DNA from: Pogostemon cablin
Taxonomy: Eukaryota > Streptophyta > Magnoliopsida > Lamiales > Lamiaceae
Direction: 5' to 3'
DNA length: 64,000 bases
Assembly: GCA_023678885.1 (NCBI GenBank)
Contig: CM042994.1
Coordinates: forward strand, 21,485,073-21,549,072
The notes below the pieces were generated by a model that saw only the letters and a list, made by a program, of their open reading frames with translations, did no database searches and was not told where the DNA came from. This document shows, piece after piece, positions 52,645 to 64,000 of this stretch. The position numbers were made by a program, and so were the translations under genes. Numbering within the stretch: position 1 is the stretch's first letter; each line of letters starts with the position of its first letter.

Positions 52645-53846
52645 TGTACAGTAGATCAACTCTTTCATTAATGATACTATCACTTTTTATTCATCTCACA
52701 CAATACTTGATTTAAATTAAAATATAATTCAACACTTGCACTATAAATCTTTAAATTTTAAAACAAAATAAAATTTAAATTTATTTATTTTTATTGTTTT
52801 ATAAACATTTATTTTAATAATAAAATTTTAATAAAAAAACATTTTTAAAAAAATTGTTATATTAAATTTGAGATTAAATTATTTCATAATATTAAATTGA
52901 ACATCTAAAAAGTCGAATAATTTGAAATTATATAATTATAGGTTGAAAAAATCATCACAACCTATAAACTATAATTTTATATATCCATATTTATTAAAAT
53001 TAACAATCATTTTGCTATTACATATAAATAAATATCAATAGTATATAGTAATTCCTTTTGTTCTATAGTCTAAATTAACCATAACATTTTTGCCAACATA
53101 TCAGGTGCTACATAATTCCCTCGTTACTTTAATTTTCATACCAATATGATCACCTATAGGATATTTTAATTTTCATACTAAGTTTAGTTATAAATAGAAG
53201 CATAAACAGGTTCTTCACTATAGGTTCTTGAACTATATACACATGTCACCTGCTTTGTAATTCCCTGGTTATTTTAATTGTACATGTCACGTGATTTATA
53301 ATTCCCTTCATTTTAATTTTCATATAAGGATGATAACCTATAGGATATTTTAATTTTCATATCAAGATGAGCTATTCCCTTTATTTTAATTTTCATATAA
53401 AGAATTTTCATATAAAGATGATGACCTATAGGATATTTTAATTTTCATATCAAGATGAGCTATACATGAAGCAGAGCAGGTTCTTTAACCACTAGATACA
53501 CCGCAATACAGTTGTATCATCATCATTCATTAAAAAATACTGCATTTGCCACCAAAGCTTTGAATTTTGAGACCTGCTGCCAGATGAACTTGACATATGT
53601 TCATCAAATGAGCAATCATCAGTATTATTGATAATTAAATATTAAGTTAAAATTTTTTAAATTTACATTTTATATCCATTTTTATAAAATGTAATATTTT
53701 GATAATATAATTCATTTCTATAATAAAATATTAAAAATGAAAATATTGACAAACTATAAATTATTAGTAATTTTAAATCTAAAGTCCATATTTAAATATA
53801 ATTAATATAATTGAATTAGTATTTTAAGATTATAATTAATAATTAT
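52645..53846. other. AT-rich DNA with a short tandem repeat
   Basis: No gene. GGATATTTTAATTTTCATAT with neighbouring CCTATA and CAAGATGAGCTAT recurs at about 53158, 53345 and 53431, forming an imperfect tandem repeat between 53100 and 53470. Confidence 0.55.
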
Positions 53847-54863
53847 TGTAGGCAATTAAATTTTAAATTGCCTAATAAATAAAATGCAAAGGAAAATATA
53901 ATAAATATTGATTAAATGTTTATATATTAAGGAATTTAAATAAATTAATTCCTAAAATAAGTGAATAAATAATTAATAATTAATATAATTATTTGAGCCT
54001 AAATCCAAGTCAAATGTGCTCAATTCAAGTCAAATGGGCTCAATTCAAGTCAAGTGGGCCTGATTCAAGTCAACAAGCCCAGCGTATCAAATTCAGCAGT
54101 CCTAATTAAATTAAATAGGCCTGTATCCAATCCAACAAGCTTAATTAAAGGAGAAAAGTCCAACATATCTTTTCAAGGAGAAAATATCTCACAAGTGTGT
54201 TATTTTCTCTACCTATAAATAAAGATGTTCGATCCTCATTGCATTCACTCTGAAAATGCTGAAGACTTGAAGAATTTTGAAGATCAAGATCAAGTGAAGA
54301 TCAAGTCAAGCGAAGATCAAGAAATGCTGAAGACTTGAAGAATTTTGAAGATCAAGATCAAGTCAAGCAAAGATCAAGTCAAGTGAAGATCAAGATCAAG
54401 TCAAGCAAAGATCAAGTCAAGTGAAGATCAAGATCAAGTCAAGCAAAGATCAAGTCAAGTGAAGATCAAGATCAAGTTCAAGTCAAGTTCAAGATCTTCA
54501 AGTCAAGAACATTCAAGATCTTCAAGTCAAGTTCAAGTTATATTCAAGTCAAGAACAGTAGCCGATCAGAGATCAAGGTGCTAAGTCTCTCCGATCCGGT
54601 GTTCTTCAAGTCAAAGTCATTATCCGTAAAGTCAACGACGTTCTACCAAATTGAGTGTCGTACTTCATAACAAATCTTCAAGTCAAAGTTCGATGCAAGC
54701 AAAGGTTCGACGCCTCCGGAAAAACATTTTAAAGCCCCCAAAATCGAGCTCGGACAAGCTTCATGCGAAGATCCGGCTAAATTCTCAAGTTCAATTCATC
54801 TTGGATTATCATTGTAATTTCTTTTGTGTTTATTATTTAATAAATACAAATTTTGTTGTTACA
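53847..54863. mobile_element. Solo LTR of a retrotransposon
   Basis: 1,017 bp beginning TGTAGG and ending GTTACA (TG...CA, inverse TGTA/TACA), flanked by perfect 5-bp repeats ATTAT (53842-53846 and 54864-54868). Inside, a TATA box (TATAAATA, 54214-54221) is followed ~25 bp on by a likely transcript start, and AATAAA lies at 54839, the U3-R-U5 order expected of an LTR. No internal coding region or second LTR is nearby, so unequal recombination probably removed them. The superfamily cannot be told. Confidence 0.7.
54250..54560. repeat. AGATCAAGTCAAG minisatellite within the LTR
   Basis: Blocks of GATCAAGTCAAG, GAAGATCAAGATCAAGTCAA and TTCAAGTCAAGTTCAAG follow one another for ~310 bp, just downstream of the TATA box, in the presumed R/U5 leader part. 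Confidence 0.9.
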
Positions 54864-54869
54864 ATTATG

Positions 54870-55286
54870 TAATTAAATTTCAAAATAAATTAAAATATAA
54901 TGTACGATATGTTCTTTATAACTTAGGTACATGAATTAAAATATATATAAAATGTATAAAAAAATTAAGATGGCAATTTAAAATTTTGTAGGAAATTGTG
55001 GCCATTTACTTTACCATTCTAATAATAAATAATAATAACAGATTCACTCTTAATAGATTCATTTTTTATTGCAAAATGAGGATGAAAGAGAATAAAATAT
55101 ATGACAAATATTTGTTTCAAATTTCCAGATAATAGGCCCATATCAACTCTGGATGGAGTGGACTCAGCAATTTGTAAGCCCACATAATTAGAGTGGTGAA
55201 AGCCTAATGCTATTGATAAGAGCGTGCAAGAGAATTTTTTCAAAAGTAAAAAATATTTAATTTTCGATCAATGTAAACTAATTAAT

Positions 55287-55334
<48 letters not shown>

Positions 55335-55925
55335 TCAAAATTATCATTTTAACAAATCCCACATATATATTACATTTTATATTTTATTTAAAAAAAAAGT
55401 AAATTAGCCTCATAAGATTAATAAAGTAAGTCATAAATTACATTAATTTTCTCTCTCTCCATGCAAAAGCAATTGTGCATGCAAATTTCATGATGGAAGA
55501 ATGTCCCGAAATGAATAAAGAAAAATAGTAGATTAATTAGTTTACCAGATTGACATCTCACATAGTCATTTTAGTTGTAAAACTTCTCATAAAAGCTTTT
55601 AAGGGAGTAGTATAATTAAAATAACTGAATTTAATTTTTATACTCTTAATTTATTTATTTTCACTACCCGCTTTCCCAGTATTTTTCTTAGTTGAAAATT
55701 GTATTATTGAATTTTTACGTTAATTTATAAGAATTCATTGATGTAATAGTTTTGGTACTGATCTTTTTTATTGTTTGTGGAAACTAAAATAATAAGTTGT
55801 TTTATTTTAATGAAGATTAATGTTAATATCGGTATATATTACTGAAAGGATGAAAATAAAAAGTATGAAAAATGCTTGAAATAGATAAAATAGGAACTTT
55901 ATGACTATATTTATAACAAAAAATA
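54870..55925. other. AT-rich intergenic DNA, no gene
   Basis: Nothing recognised apart from an (ATT)n tract at 55291-55334. Confidence 0.5.
55291..55334. repeat. (TTA)n microsatellite, 44 bp
   Basis: About 14 uninterrupted trinucleotide repeats. Confidence 0.95.
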
Positions 55926-55929
55926 TATT

Positions 55930-56650
55930 CTTACTAGTGGAAGGTTAGAATTCAGGACCCATTAATTGCCTTGGTCGCTTTTTTTTTCCCTAAATACATC
56001 AAAATTCGATCCGTGTAGACGTACTAATTTGGAAAAAGCCTAGAACTCAGTATCTACTTAAGAGGACTTCATATTGATTCATAGATCAACTAATTTGGAG
56101 AAAGTTGGAACACACCATCTACTAACGAGGACCCCATTTTGATTCAGAGATTTGGGTCTGTATGGACATAGACCGACTAATTTGACTACTAACAAGTACT
56201 CTCATTTTGATTCAGAGATTTGGGTTTGTATGGTATGTTGGCTTGTTCTGTGATGAGATGCATCTGGGCATGTACGATTTGGACGATATGGAGACATAGA
56301 AACAATCTTGTATATGAGGGCAAAGAATGGAAGGTGGACGAGATGTTGTACGAAGTGAAAAATTATACATGGAGCTAAATAGTGCATAGAAGCAAATGTG
56401 GGTTGAAAGGAATGGAGTATAGAACCTGGAGTTCAAATCTGGTTGAATGCATACATGAGACTGTAGATTAACTCCTAGCTTTGTTGATTTTGTTACGTAC
56501 TATTGTTGTGTTACTTGGGTATTTCTTGTACCCCTTTATTATTATCAATAAAAATTTTCTTTATAAATAAAAAAAAAAGAATTCACTATCTACTAACGAG
56601 TGCCCCCATTTTAATTCAAAGTTTTTGTCTGTATGGATGACTACAATTGT
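55930..56650. repeat. Tandem ~55-80 bp repeats split by a LINE tail
   Basis: The block CTATCTACTAACGAG(T/G) with CCCCATTTTGATTCAGAG then TTTGGGTCTGTATGG appears four times (about 56048, 56117, 56186 and 56586). Between the third and fourth copies sits the LINE-derived segment 56232-56579. Confidence 0.65.
56232..56579 (+). mobile_element. 5'-truncated LINE 3' end
   Basis: Translating gives RCIWACTIWTIWRHRNNLVY then EGKEWKVDEMLYEVKNYTW and a stop. This is the conserved tail of plant LINE ORF2 (IW-IW--RN---F-GK-W) after the zf-RVT domain. A ~150-bp non-coding tail follows, with TTGTACCCCTTTATTATTA and a terminal A-run (56568-56578). The left border coincides with the end of the third tandem repeat copy. 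A clean target duplication is hidden by the repeats. Confidence 0.65.
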
Positions 56651-59000
56651 TGATTAATTGCACTAGTGTGTTTCGGACTTGAGACCCTAAGGAATTTTAC
56701 CTTTAAGTCACCTCAGACCTTCACCCCGAAGCCAACCCTTATAGGTTGACTCCTCTTCATTAAAACACAACTAGCTCAAATGCAATTTTAAATAAATAAA
56801 AAAACGATTATATTTAATTAAATTAGTTGTATAAATAATAATGTTTTAATATGTACATAATTTGAATTTATAAAATGAAAACATAGAGATGTAATCATGT
56901 AATATCATTTTAATTATAATGAGAGAATAATGTAATATAGTTTCTTCTTTTTTCTTTCTTTTTTTAACAGTTAATCATGAATAGCAAATTAGATCCATCT
57001 TACTTTGAACAACAGCCATTGAATGAGTTCACTTTCAGTGATTATAAAGCATTTGGCAGCAAAAATGGAACACCTCTCTTCACTTTTCTAACTATACATA
57101 CTTCCACTATCTTTCATTAACATTAGTGTATACTTTTTAGGGCACAACTCCAATATATGGAATCTCTTAAACTTTATAAATCTTGCATGACATTGGATTA
57201 TTTAAAAATCATTCTATGCATCCCTTTAAAGAAAAAGAAAAAGAATAAATAAAATCGTGTGATGCCGTCTCAAATAATGGGTTTTGTGAGACGGATAACA
57301 AGTTATAAAGCTTTAAGAAAATGTAATGTTCGATCGATGAAAAGTGATAATTCGTCCAATTTAATTATCTCATAAGTAATTTGTAAGATAAATGAAAAGT
57401 GATAATATTTTTAATAAAAAGTAATTCTAAATCAAATAAAATAAAGTTTTCAGGGCTCACCCAATACTTGTTCATCTCTTAAAAGGCAAAGAATTTGATG
57501 TAACTGGTAATAGTTGTATTGCATATCACATTATTCCTCGGATTTAATAAAATACATTGGAATTAGTAATAGCTATGGTTGTATCATACGATATAAAAAT
57601 GTTAAGAGTATTATGCACATAAAAGTTTTTTTTTTCTTCTTAAAAAAAAGGTAATTTCCACGTCTAGAGTATTATTTTAGATCAATATATTAGAGTACAG
57701 ACACAATTATTCGTTATATTCCCGAACAATACACGACTTGATTTCATATACGTCAGTACGATTAGAACGCATTTAATGTCAACAATTCAAACCATGTTTA
57801 TAGATTTAAAAGAATAAAGTAAATTTTTTTAAATAATAGGAGTAGTAATAATAAATTAAGGCAAACAGTTGTGTGAATCGGGTTTACAATGTAAATGATG
57901 TGGTTCCCTTTATATTATACTATACTCTATGTTTAATTAGAGTTTAAATTAGGTAGGTCTGGTGTGAGATCGTCTCACGTATGACCATTTTTCATTTTTT
58001 AAAATAAATATCACTTTCGCTATAAAACGTTATCACTCTCATTATAAAATGTTATTACTTTTTATTTATCCTATAAATTGTTCATGAAATATCATTATCA
58101 CTTTTCATTAATTTATTATAAATTTCTAATTTATATAACTTATTCTATAATTTATTTATTACTTACCCAAGAATAAATATAAAATGACAAGAACTGAAAT
58201 TGTGAATCTGAAAATGACAAAAATTGTATTCAAACTTGTTTATAGGACTAAATGTCCTTTAGAAAACGGCACGTAGCTCAAGTTCTAGCTCAATTTTTCA
58301 TCTTTTATGAGTTATTTTACCATAAATGTACTAACTTTATATATAGAGTTTAATAAATTTTAATGTTAGAATTTAATATAAAATTTTAAGACATAATTAT
58401 ATTTTTATTTATTTGGCTCGTGATGTACCAAATAGTTTCATGTACTATTTAATTTTAGAGTTTATAAGTTTTTATCCTTCATGATATAAAATTAATTTAA
58501 ATAGCATATTTATTTTTTCAACTCATATTTTTCTTTTCATTAATGTATATAAAGGAGCTATGTATGTTCGATTTTACGCAATACCTTCGTATTAATTAAA
58601 TCATTAAGACATTAAAACAAAAATAGTCAAACATTTTATATGTATAAATAATGTGTGCGATATGAGCTCATAAGATGTAATGAGAGACATGAAGGAAGAG
58701 AAATTAGGGTAATTGACTTTTATATGTTGGCTTCTGCATTTATCTTAGTAGCATTTCATGTGAGCAAACTCATAAAAAAATTATTTGAATCATGATAGTG
58801 ATTGATGATAATTATTTATGTGAATTATGATTGATATGATACTCTTTTTTGACAAATTCACGAGTGTTGAGCTTTTCTTAACTTGTTTTCCTTTTTATTG
58901 TTTTAAGTCAATGGCTCTTCCAAGTTTTATGGATTATAATTATGCTAATTTGATGTGTTTTTTTCTTTCAACATATGAGTGTTGTTTTTTTAATTTCTTC

Positions 59001-59032
<32 letters not shown>

Positions 59033-59050
59033 TTTTAAAATATCACATAT
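56651..59050. other. AT-rich intergenic DNA, no gene
   Basis: I recognise no gene. Family K repeat lies at 57955-58140, starting with the small inverted GTGAGATCGTCTCAC. Another small inverted pair, GTCTCA/TGAGAC, is at 57268-57293. A (TA)n tract is at 59001-59027. Confidence 0.5.
58000..58125. repeat. Dispersed repeat family K, copy 3
   Basis: TATCACTTTCGCTATAAAAC, TATAAAATGTTATTAC and CCTATAAATTGTTCATGAAA align with 30880-31190 (without its MITE) and 50500-50600. Confidence 0.65.
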
Positions 59051-59067
59051 TAAAAAATACTTCATAT

Positions 59068-59292
59068 GATTTCATCTCAGGTTGCAAAAGAATACTAGAG
59101 CAAAATAATTCTTTTTCTATTTGTCTTGTTCGTCGTACTGCCAATCTTGTGGCACATTGTATTGCTAAGGTTTCGCGTTATGTGACGAGTTCCCATTGTT
59201 GGGTCGAACCTTCAAACTTTGTGGATTGTCTTCTCAATATTTATTATTCATATGACTTGAATTAATGTCATTTATTTTGCTTTAAAAAAAAG
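59068..59292 (+). mobile_element. 5'-truncated LINE tail with target duplication
   Basis: Encodes VRRTANLVAHCIAKVSRYVT then SHCWVEPSNFVDCLL, the RNase H-like end of LINE ORF2. It is close to the last 45 residues of the LINE at 9957-13186 (VNRVANNVAYKIVRVSR...WVELPNFVNGLL). The 3' tail (ATTTTGCTTTAAAAAAAA) is also similar. A 13-bp flanking duplication matches at 12 of 13: AAATACTTCATAT (59055-59067) and AAATACTCCATAT (59293-59305). A separate insertion of the same or a sister LINE family. Confidence 0.85.
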
Positions 59293-59577
59293 AAATACTC
59301 CATATTTTTTTAATTTAATCTCTTATTTAATACTTCATTCATCTTACTACAATGTATACTTTTGCCATTTTGATCATTCTCATTGCAAAATAGTATACAT
59401 TTTCTTTTTTAAGTAAATAATATCTACACAAAACAATATTAATATACCTGCAAGGGTACACACATAACAATACAATTAAACATTATACATTAAAATATGA
59501 CAAACACTTGTGTTAAATGTGCTCACACATGTACTCTGATTTTTTTAAGTACAAGAAAAATTATTCTTTAGAGGGAT

Positions 59578-59820
59578 GAACTATTACTCTTTTGAATAAA
59601 AAATATTACTTATCAAATTATTGCACCATGATCTATCGATTATTCTTTAATATATGAAAAATTACTCTTTAAAAAAAGGTGAACTATTACTTCTCTGAAT
59701 AAAAAATATTACTTCTCAAATTATTGCACCATGATCTATCGATTATTCTTTAATATATGAAAAACTACTTTTTAAAAAGGTGAATTATTGCTTCTCTGAA
59801 TTAAATATATTACCTTCAAA
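59578..59820. repeat. ~112-bp tandem repeat, about two copies
   Basis: The block AAATTATTGCACCATGATCT then ATCGATTATTCTTTAATATA occurs at 59617 and 59718 with nearly identical flanks; a third, partial copy is at 59775-59820. Confidence 0.9.
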
Positions 59821-59874
59821 TTCTGATATGTTTGATTTTATATATTCTTATTGAACAAAATTTGAAAAGTAATA

Positions 59875-60081
59875 CTCCCTCCTTCCGCTTCTAAGGTAAC
59901 CATTTTACTATTTTCGGTGTCCGCTTCAAAGGTATCAATTTCCCCCTATTTAGTAAAAAAAATACACAATATGGTCCACCACTTCCCTCTAATACAACTA
60001 CCCACTTTACATATAATAATACTTCTTAATCCACGCGCAAAAAACAAATGGATATCTTAGAACTGGACACGGAGGAGGGAG
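59875..60081. mobile_element. Stowaway-like MITE
   Basis: TA at 59873-59874 and 60082-60083; ends CTCCCTCCTTCCGCTTCTAA and inverse TTAGAACTGGACACGGAGGA with GGGAG. 207 bp. Confidence 0.8.
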
Positions 60082-60083
60082 TA

Positions 60084-60249
60084 TTTTTTTATTCAAAAGT
60101 AATAATTCATTTTTTTTTTAAATATTTTTTTATATATTAAATAATAATTTTTTACAAATAAGATGCATGTTGAGCGGGTCAGAATTTCCATGAGATTCTC
60201 ACTTAAAAATATTATATCTAAACTCTTCATTAAAATTTTATACTATGTC

Positions 60250-60300
<51 letters not shown>

Positions 60301-63300
60301 AAAAAAACGTGTATACATTGGGCTGGATAGAGGGGAGTAGTACATACTTTTGATTAATTAATGACACAAATGTATTTCTATTTTAAGATAGTGAAGTTTA
60401 TTACTCTCTCTATTCCCTTCAAAGATATTTATTTATTTTTCACGTGAATTAATTAATATTATTACCCCCTCTGTTCCCATAGAATGACGTCGTATGAAAT
60501 TCTTTTTTCTTATTTTTTTAAAATTTACATGAGGAGAGTGACGTGGATAAAAACGCGACACATCAGCCATCGGACAGACCTTCAGCTGCCCAATAATTCG
60601 AGTTGCAATACGGACATAAAGTCAGATATTTAATTATAAATATACAAAAATTTGAACTAATACGCAATTAATGAAATGATTATAATTTTTCATGCAATTA
60701 ACCCTAATTAAAAAAAAAAAAAACTTAAACCAAAATAATACTCCATATACCGTCAAATACAGGTAATCGAGCAACATCCATAAAATGTGATATAGTGAAA
60801 CTTATTTTTTGCTTTTCAATATCATGTCTCATTTTTTATTTAAAAAAATTTATATTCCTCTATCCCACCGAAAGATTTCGATTTTACTATATTGAAGGTC
60901 CTATTTTTCCCTTTTAGTAAATAAAGAACCTCATATGGTTCACCACTCACTACCAATACAACTACTCACTACTTACTACATATATAAAATAATAATACTC
61001 TCACATGCTATAAAAAGCAAATGTAACCTATACTAAGATGGATCAATTTGCAAAACCTTACAATTATTTAAAATATTACTCCACTTATTATTCGTGTTAC
61101 ATATTCAATTACATTTGATATACATACAACTAAATTGTTTCCGGGTAAATTAGATATGTTTATCTATCATTGTTTCTTTACTTATAATCCGCAGTCTACT
61201 TCGAGTTGTAATAGGACGGATAAAAGTTGAAACCATATTCCGGTTGAGAATCGGATCCTTGTGCGAACCGAATTTTATTCTCATCTTATCCGACGAAAAT
61301 GGGTATCAACATCATCCGTTTACCCATGACCCGAACCCATTTGGAAACCCTTCATTTCCGCCGCCACACGCGTTGGACACGTGTCGATGCCTTTCCGTAT
61401 CCGTCAGCAGTCACGCGCGAAGGGAAATACGGTGCGACCCCTTTAATTCCCGCAAGCTGGTCCCTCCGGTTCCTTTTATCCAATTCAGTCAAGTTACAAC
61501 TTTTGGAACGAAAGTCGTGTTTCTTCTCTTCACCACGTGATTTCTCACGTTCATTTCCGACCAAACAAAAAAGATCTCAAGGGAACACATGTCATTTGAA
61601 TATTGTTTGGTGGGGAAAGGGGGATTAAAATAAGGATAGGTGCATATGTCAGTAAATTTACTTAGAAAGGTCTTTACACAATTTTTATTGTAAAATTTCT
61701 GCATTAAATTAAATATTTAAAATTTGCAACTATACTTTGAATTGGATTGATGCTATTATCTAGAAGATTAGTATTTATTATGATAGATAGATAAATACTT
61801 GTATACGCAAACTTGTGTTCATTCTCATTTGAACCTGAAAATGTCAAAAAATCAATTTACTTAAAAAAAAAAAAAAAAACCTCTTTTTTTTTTCATAGAT
61901 ATTTTCATTCAGCAAAGTATAGATACTCCATTCCAGAAAGTGTAACTATTTATCACGTAAAGTGTTTAAAATAATTATAATTTGTCATACACAAAATATT
62001 ACTTCTTGTTTGAAAATATTTCTATATTATTATTGTGTATGAACTTTTTAAAAGTCTTTAAAGAAAAAATATTTTGGAAAGAAACATCATACAATTGGTT
62101 GCACACTAGTACCTATTTTTCCCAAAATAATTACGGGCAGTTCTTATGTGATCACGGGTCAATAATAACCCTGGGTCAAAGCCGGTATCAAGTTTATAGG
62201 TCAAAATGTCAGCTTTGCTTTTATGTCATCTTCTCTTTCTTTTCACTCTATTTCTCTTTCTTCTCACTTTATATTTCTATCATTTCTTACGGCGTTCTGG
62301 ACATACTAACATTCTAATTAATTTTTTTCTTTTTTTAATCATTATTATTTAAGATAATTTTAAGTATTAAAAAAATTATAAATAACATTTATTATTGACA
62401 AAAATAAAATTTCTTAAACTTTCAATCACTTTGACATTTTTTAATTCTAATTTATAAAATTTTAATATTAAATATTCTATAATTAATTAAGTATTTTTCT
62501 CCACTTCCTAAAATTATTTTCGCTCTTTCCCTTTGTAATTTTGATATTACATCAGTGAAAAAAAATTCAATATGGACTACAAGGAGGCATGTTTAAATTC
62601 ACTAGATATTTTAAGAAGTGCGATGCACGCATCAACATGTTTTATTCTATAATTTGTTATAAATATTATTATTATTATTATTATTATTTTACTACAAAAT
62701 GTTAGATTTAAATATCTAAATATTTAAGTGGTTTTACAAAATCCATAAACATCTTTTTCTTTTAATTCAAGATAAAAAAGACATTAATTAATACATTCAT
62801 ATGGAGTATATGATATAAACATTTTTTTTATTTAATGTAGAACATTATATAGAAATTTAAATAATTTACAATAATCTTCAAAATACAAAATAATCAACAA
62901 AACATTATAAAGAACATAGAAATGAAAAGACAAGACAATACAAACTAACATTAAACTTTAGATAAAATCTTAAATCTGAATGAAAATTGAATAAATTATT
63001 TGAACATTATAAATAATATAGAAATGAAAAGACAATCAACTCTCTCACTCTCTCTTACACAAACATATAATCATATTTTTCTCTTTTATGGTGATGGAAT
63101 TTGGCAGTACAGTAATATTGGCCTAATACTATGAATGCTAAGTTGGGTAACTTGAAAAAATTGTTATTTTTTAAGTTACACCTATCATTGGATACTACTC
63201 TTCATCAAACTCACAATGTTAATTGCTTTGATAATTACCACTACATAAAGTAGCGTATTTCATGATGTAATGATCCCGAATTGCCTTATTCATGACAAGC

Positions 63301-63310
63301 TCTTAATCAC

Positions 63311-63374
<64 letters not shown>

Positions 63375-64000
63375 TAAAATATAGAAATTCAAGAGTTGTA
63401 TTATATTAAATATTCAAAAGTTGTATTAATTAAATTCAAAATAAATGTATTAAGTTAGAAATCCAAAAGTCAAATGCATTTTGAAATTCATTGAACTTTT
63501 AAGTGAATAAACTTAAAAGTAAGTAAGATTAAAAAATAATATGACTTTATGAAGTTTACTCATTAAAATAAAATAAATGATATGAAAAATGAAAAGGCTT
63601 CACATTTATATTTCGTAATTAATAATATCACTTTCAATATATTATGAATTTTAATATGATAAATAAAGGGTAAAAATGTAATAAAGAAATATAGGTGAGG
63701 ATAAAATGAAAAAAATGTTAACATTTGCTTAGTCACTTGATTATGATATGACCGCCAATATATCAATTTGGATGCGCGCTCAGCTTGTTTTTAATTTTTA
63801 GTTAATTTTCGTTAATCTCACAATATTTTAAATCATAAAAAAATAAAAAATTAAACATTACAATTATTTAGAATTATATATATATGTAACGAGCAAAAAA
63901 TATTTAAAATAAAATACAATATGTTATTGTGTGTATGTATTCAATATTTAATGTATAAATTTAATTGGGTCTGTAATTTATTATTAATTAATTTGCATAC
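60084..64000. other. AT-rich intergenic DNA, no gene
   Basis: No intact gene was recognised. (TA)n tracts lie at 60252-60296 and 63313-63372. A degenerate Stowaway-like MITE runs from about 60856 to 61045. The segment 61240-61630 is less AT-rich (CCGAACCCATTTGG, CCGCCGCCACACGCG) and has two overlapping open frames, but neither resembles a known family. Confidence 0.5.

Noticed and set aside
52109..52683. Two overlapping minus-strand frames of 130 and 176 codons
   Set aside because: Ser/Leu/Pro-rich products of a CT-rich tract, with no recognisable domain; more like a leader than a protein.
53847..54863. Endogenous pararetrovirus promoter and leader
   Set aside because: The TATA plus repeat-rich leader looked similar at first. 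The TG...CA ends with a 5-bp duplication and the absence of viral coding sequence fit a solo LTR better.
61244..61628. Overlapping 98- and 109-codon frames in a less AT-rich stretch
   Set aside because: No family resemblance, no splice context, and a competing minus-strand frame in the same place. Noted only as composition.

Overview
The window is nuclear DNA of a flowering plant, most likely a eudicot and perhaps an asterid. Its genes are split by GT-AG introns and sit in very AT-rich DNA full of Stowaway-type MITEs, hAT, Mutator and LINE remnants and long (TA)n tracts. It holds a two-gene cytochrome P450 cluster, a PHO2-type E2 gene and a CASP-like membrane protein gene. The order-level guess is inference only; no rRNA, tRNA or CRISPR was seen.

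Layout. 1-7.9 kb: MITEs, a triplicated ~260-300 bp unit, and an internally deleted hAT transposon (8-bp target duplication) inside an older CCGGTT-rich element. 7.9-20.4 kb: two minus-strand CYP71-clan genes (CYP736A-like; 497 and 491 residues, one intron each). Between them lie a decayed 5'-truncated L1-type LINE, two Stowaway MITEs, a Pack-MULE-like element (9-bp target duplication) carrying a captured DUF641/GIL1-like fragment, a telomere-motif repeat and an hAT-type MITE. 20.4-38 kb: no intact gene. This stretch has a second hAT MITE with a perfect 8-bp duplication, a patchwork of intron-bearing gene fragments (dimethyladenosine transferase-like and RGP/UAM-like), an odd TGTGCAAA-rich array and a 225-bp two-part tandem array.

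38-45.5 kb: the intact gene island. A complete PHO2/UBC24-type gene (seven coding exons, 895 residues) has a long spliced 5' leader with three strong miR399 target sites. Convergent to it is a three-exon CASP-like gene. 47.9-48.7 kb: a class III (GH18) chitinase pseudogene that keeps its TATA box and catalytic motif. 48.9-49.5 kb: a second copy of the P450-2 downstream flank with no P450 attached. 50-64 kb: a promoter-like CT-rich region, a 1,017-bp solo LTR, two 5'-truncated LINE tails, tandem repeats and MITEs, with no intact gene.

How the genes work: PHO2 with miR399 is the phosphate-homeostasis module (an E2/E3-like enzyme that destabilises phosphate exporters and transporters, repressed by miR399 under phosphate starvation). 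The P450 pair are tandem paralogues likely acting in specialised metabolism; their substrate cannot be read from sequence. I saw no wholly new system. The most unusual items are the Pack-MULE-like capture, the 27.7-29.6 kb gene-fragment mosaic, the duplicated P450 flank and the ordered arrays at 30 and 33 kb.
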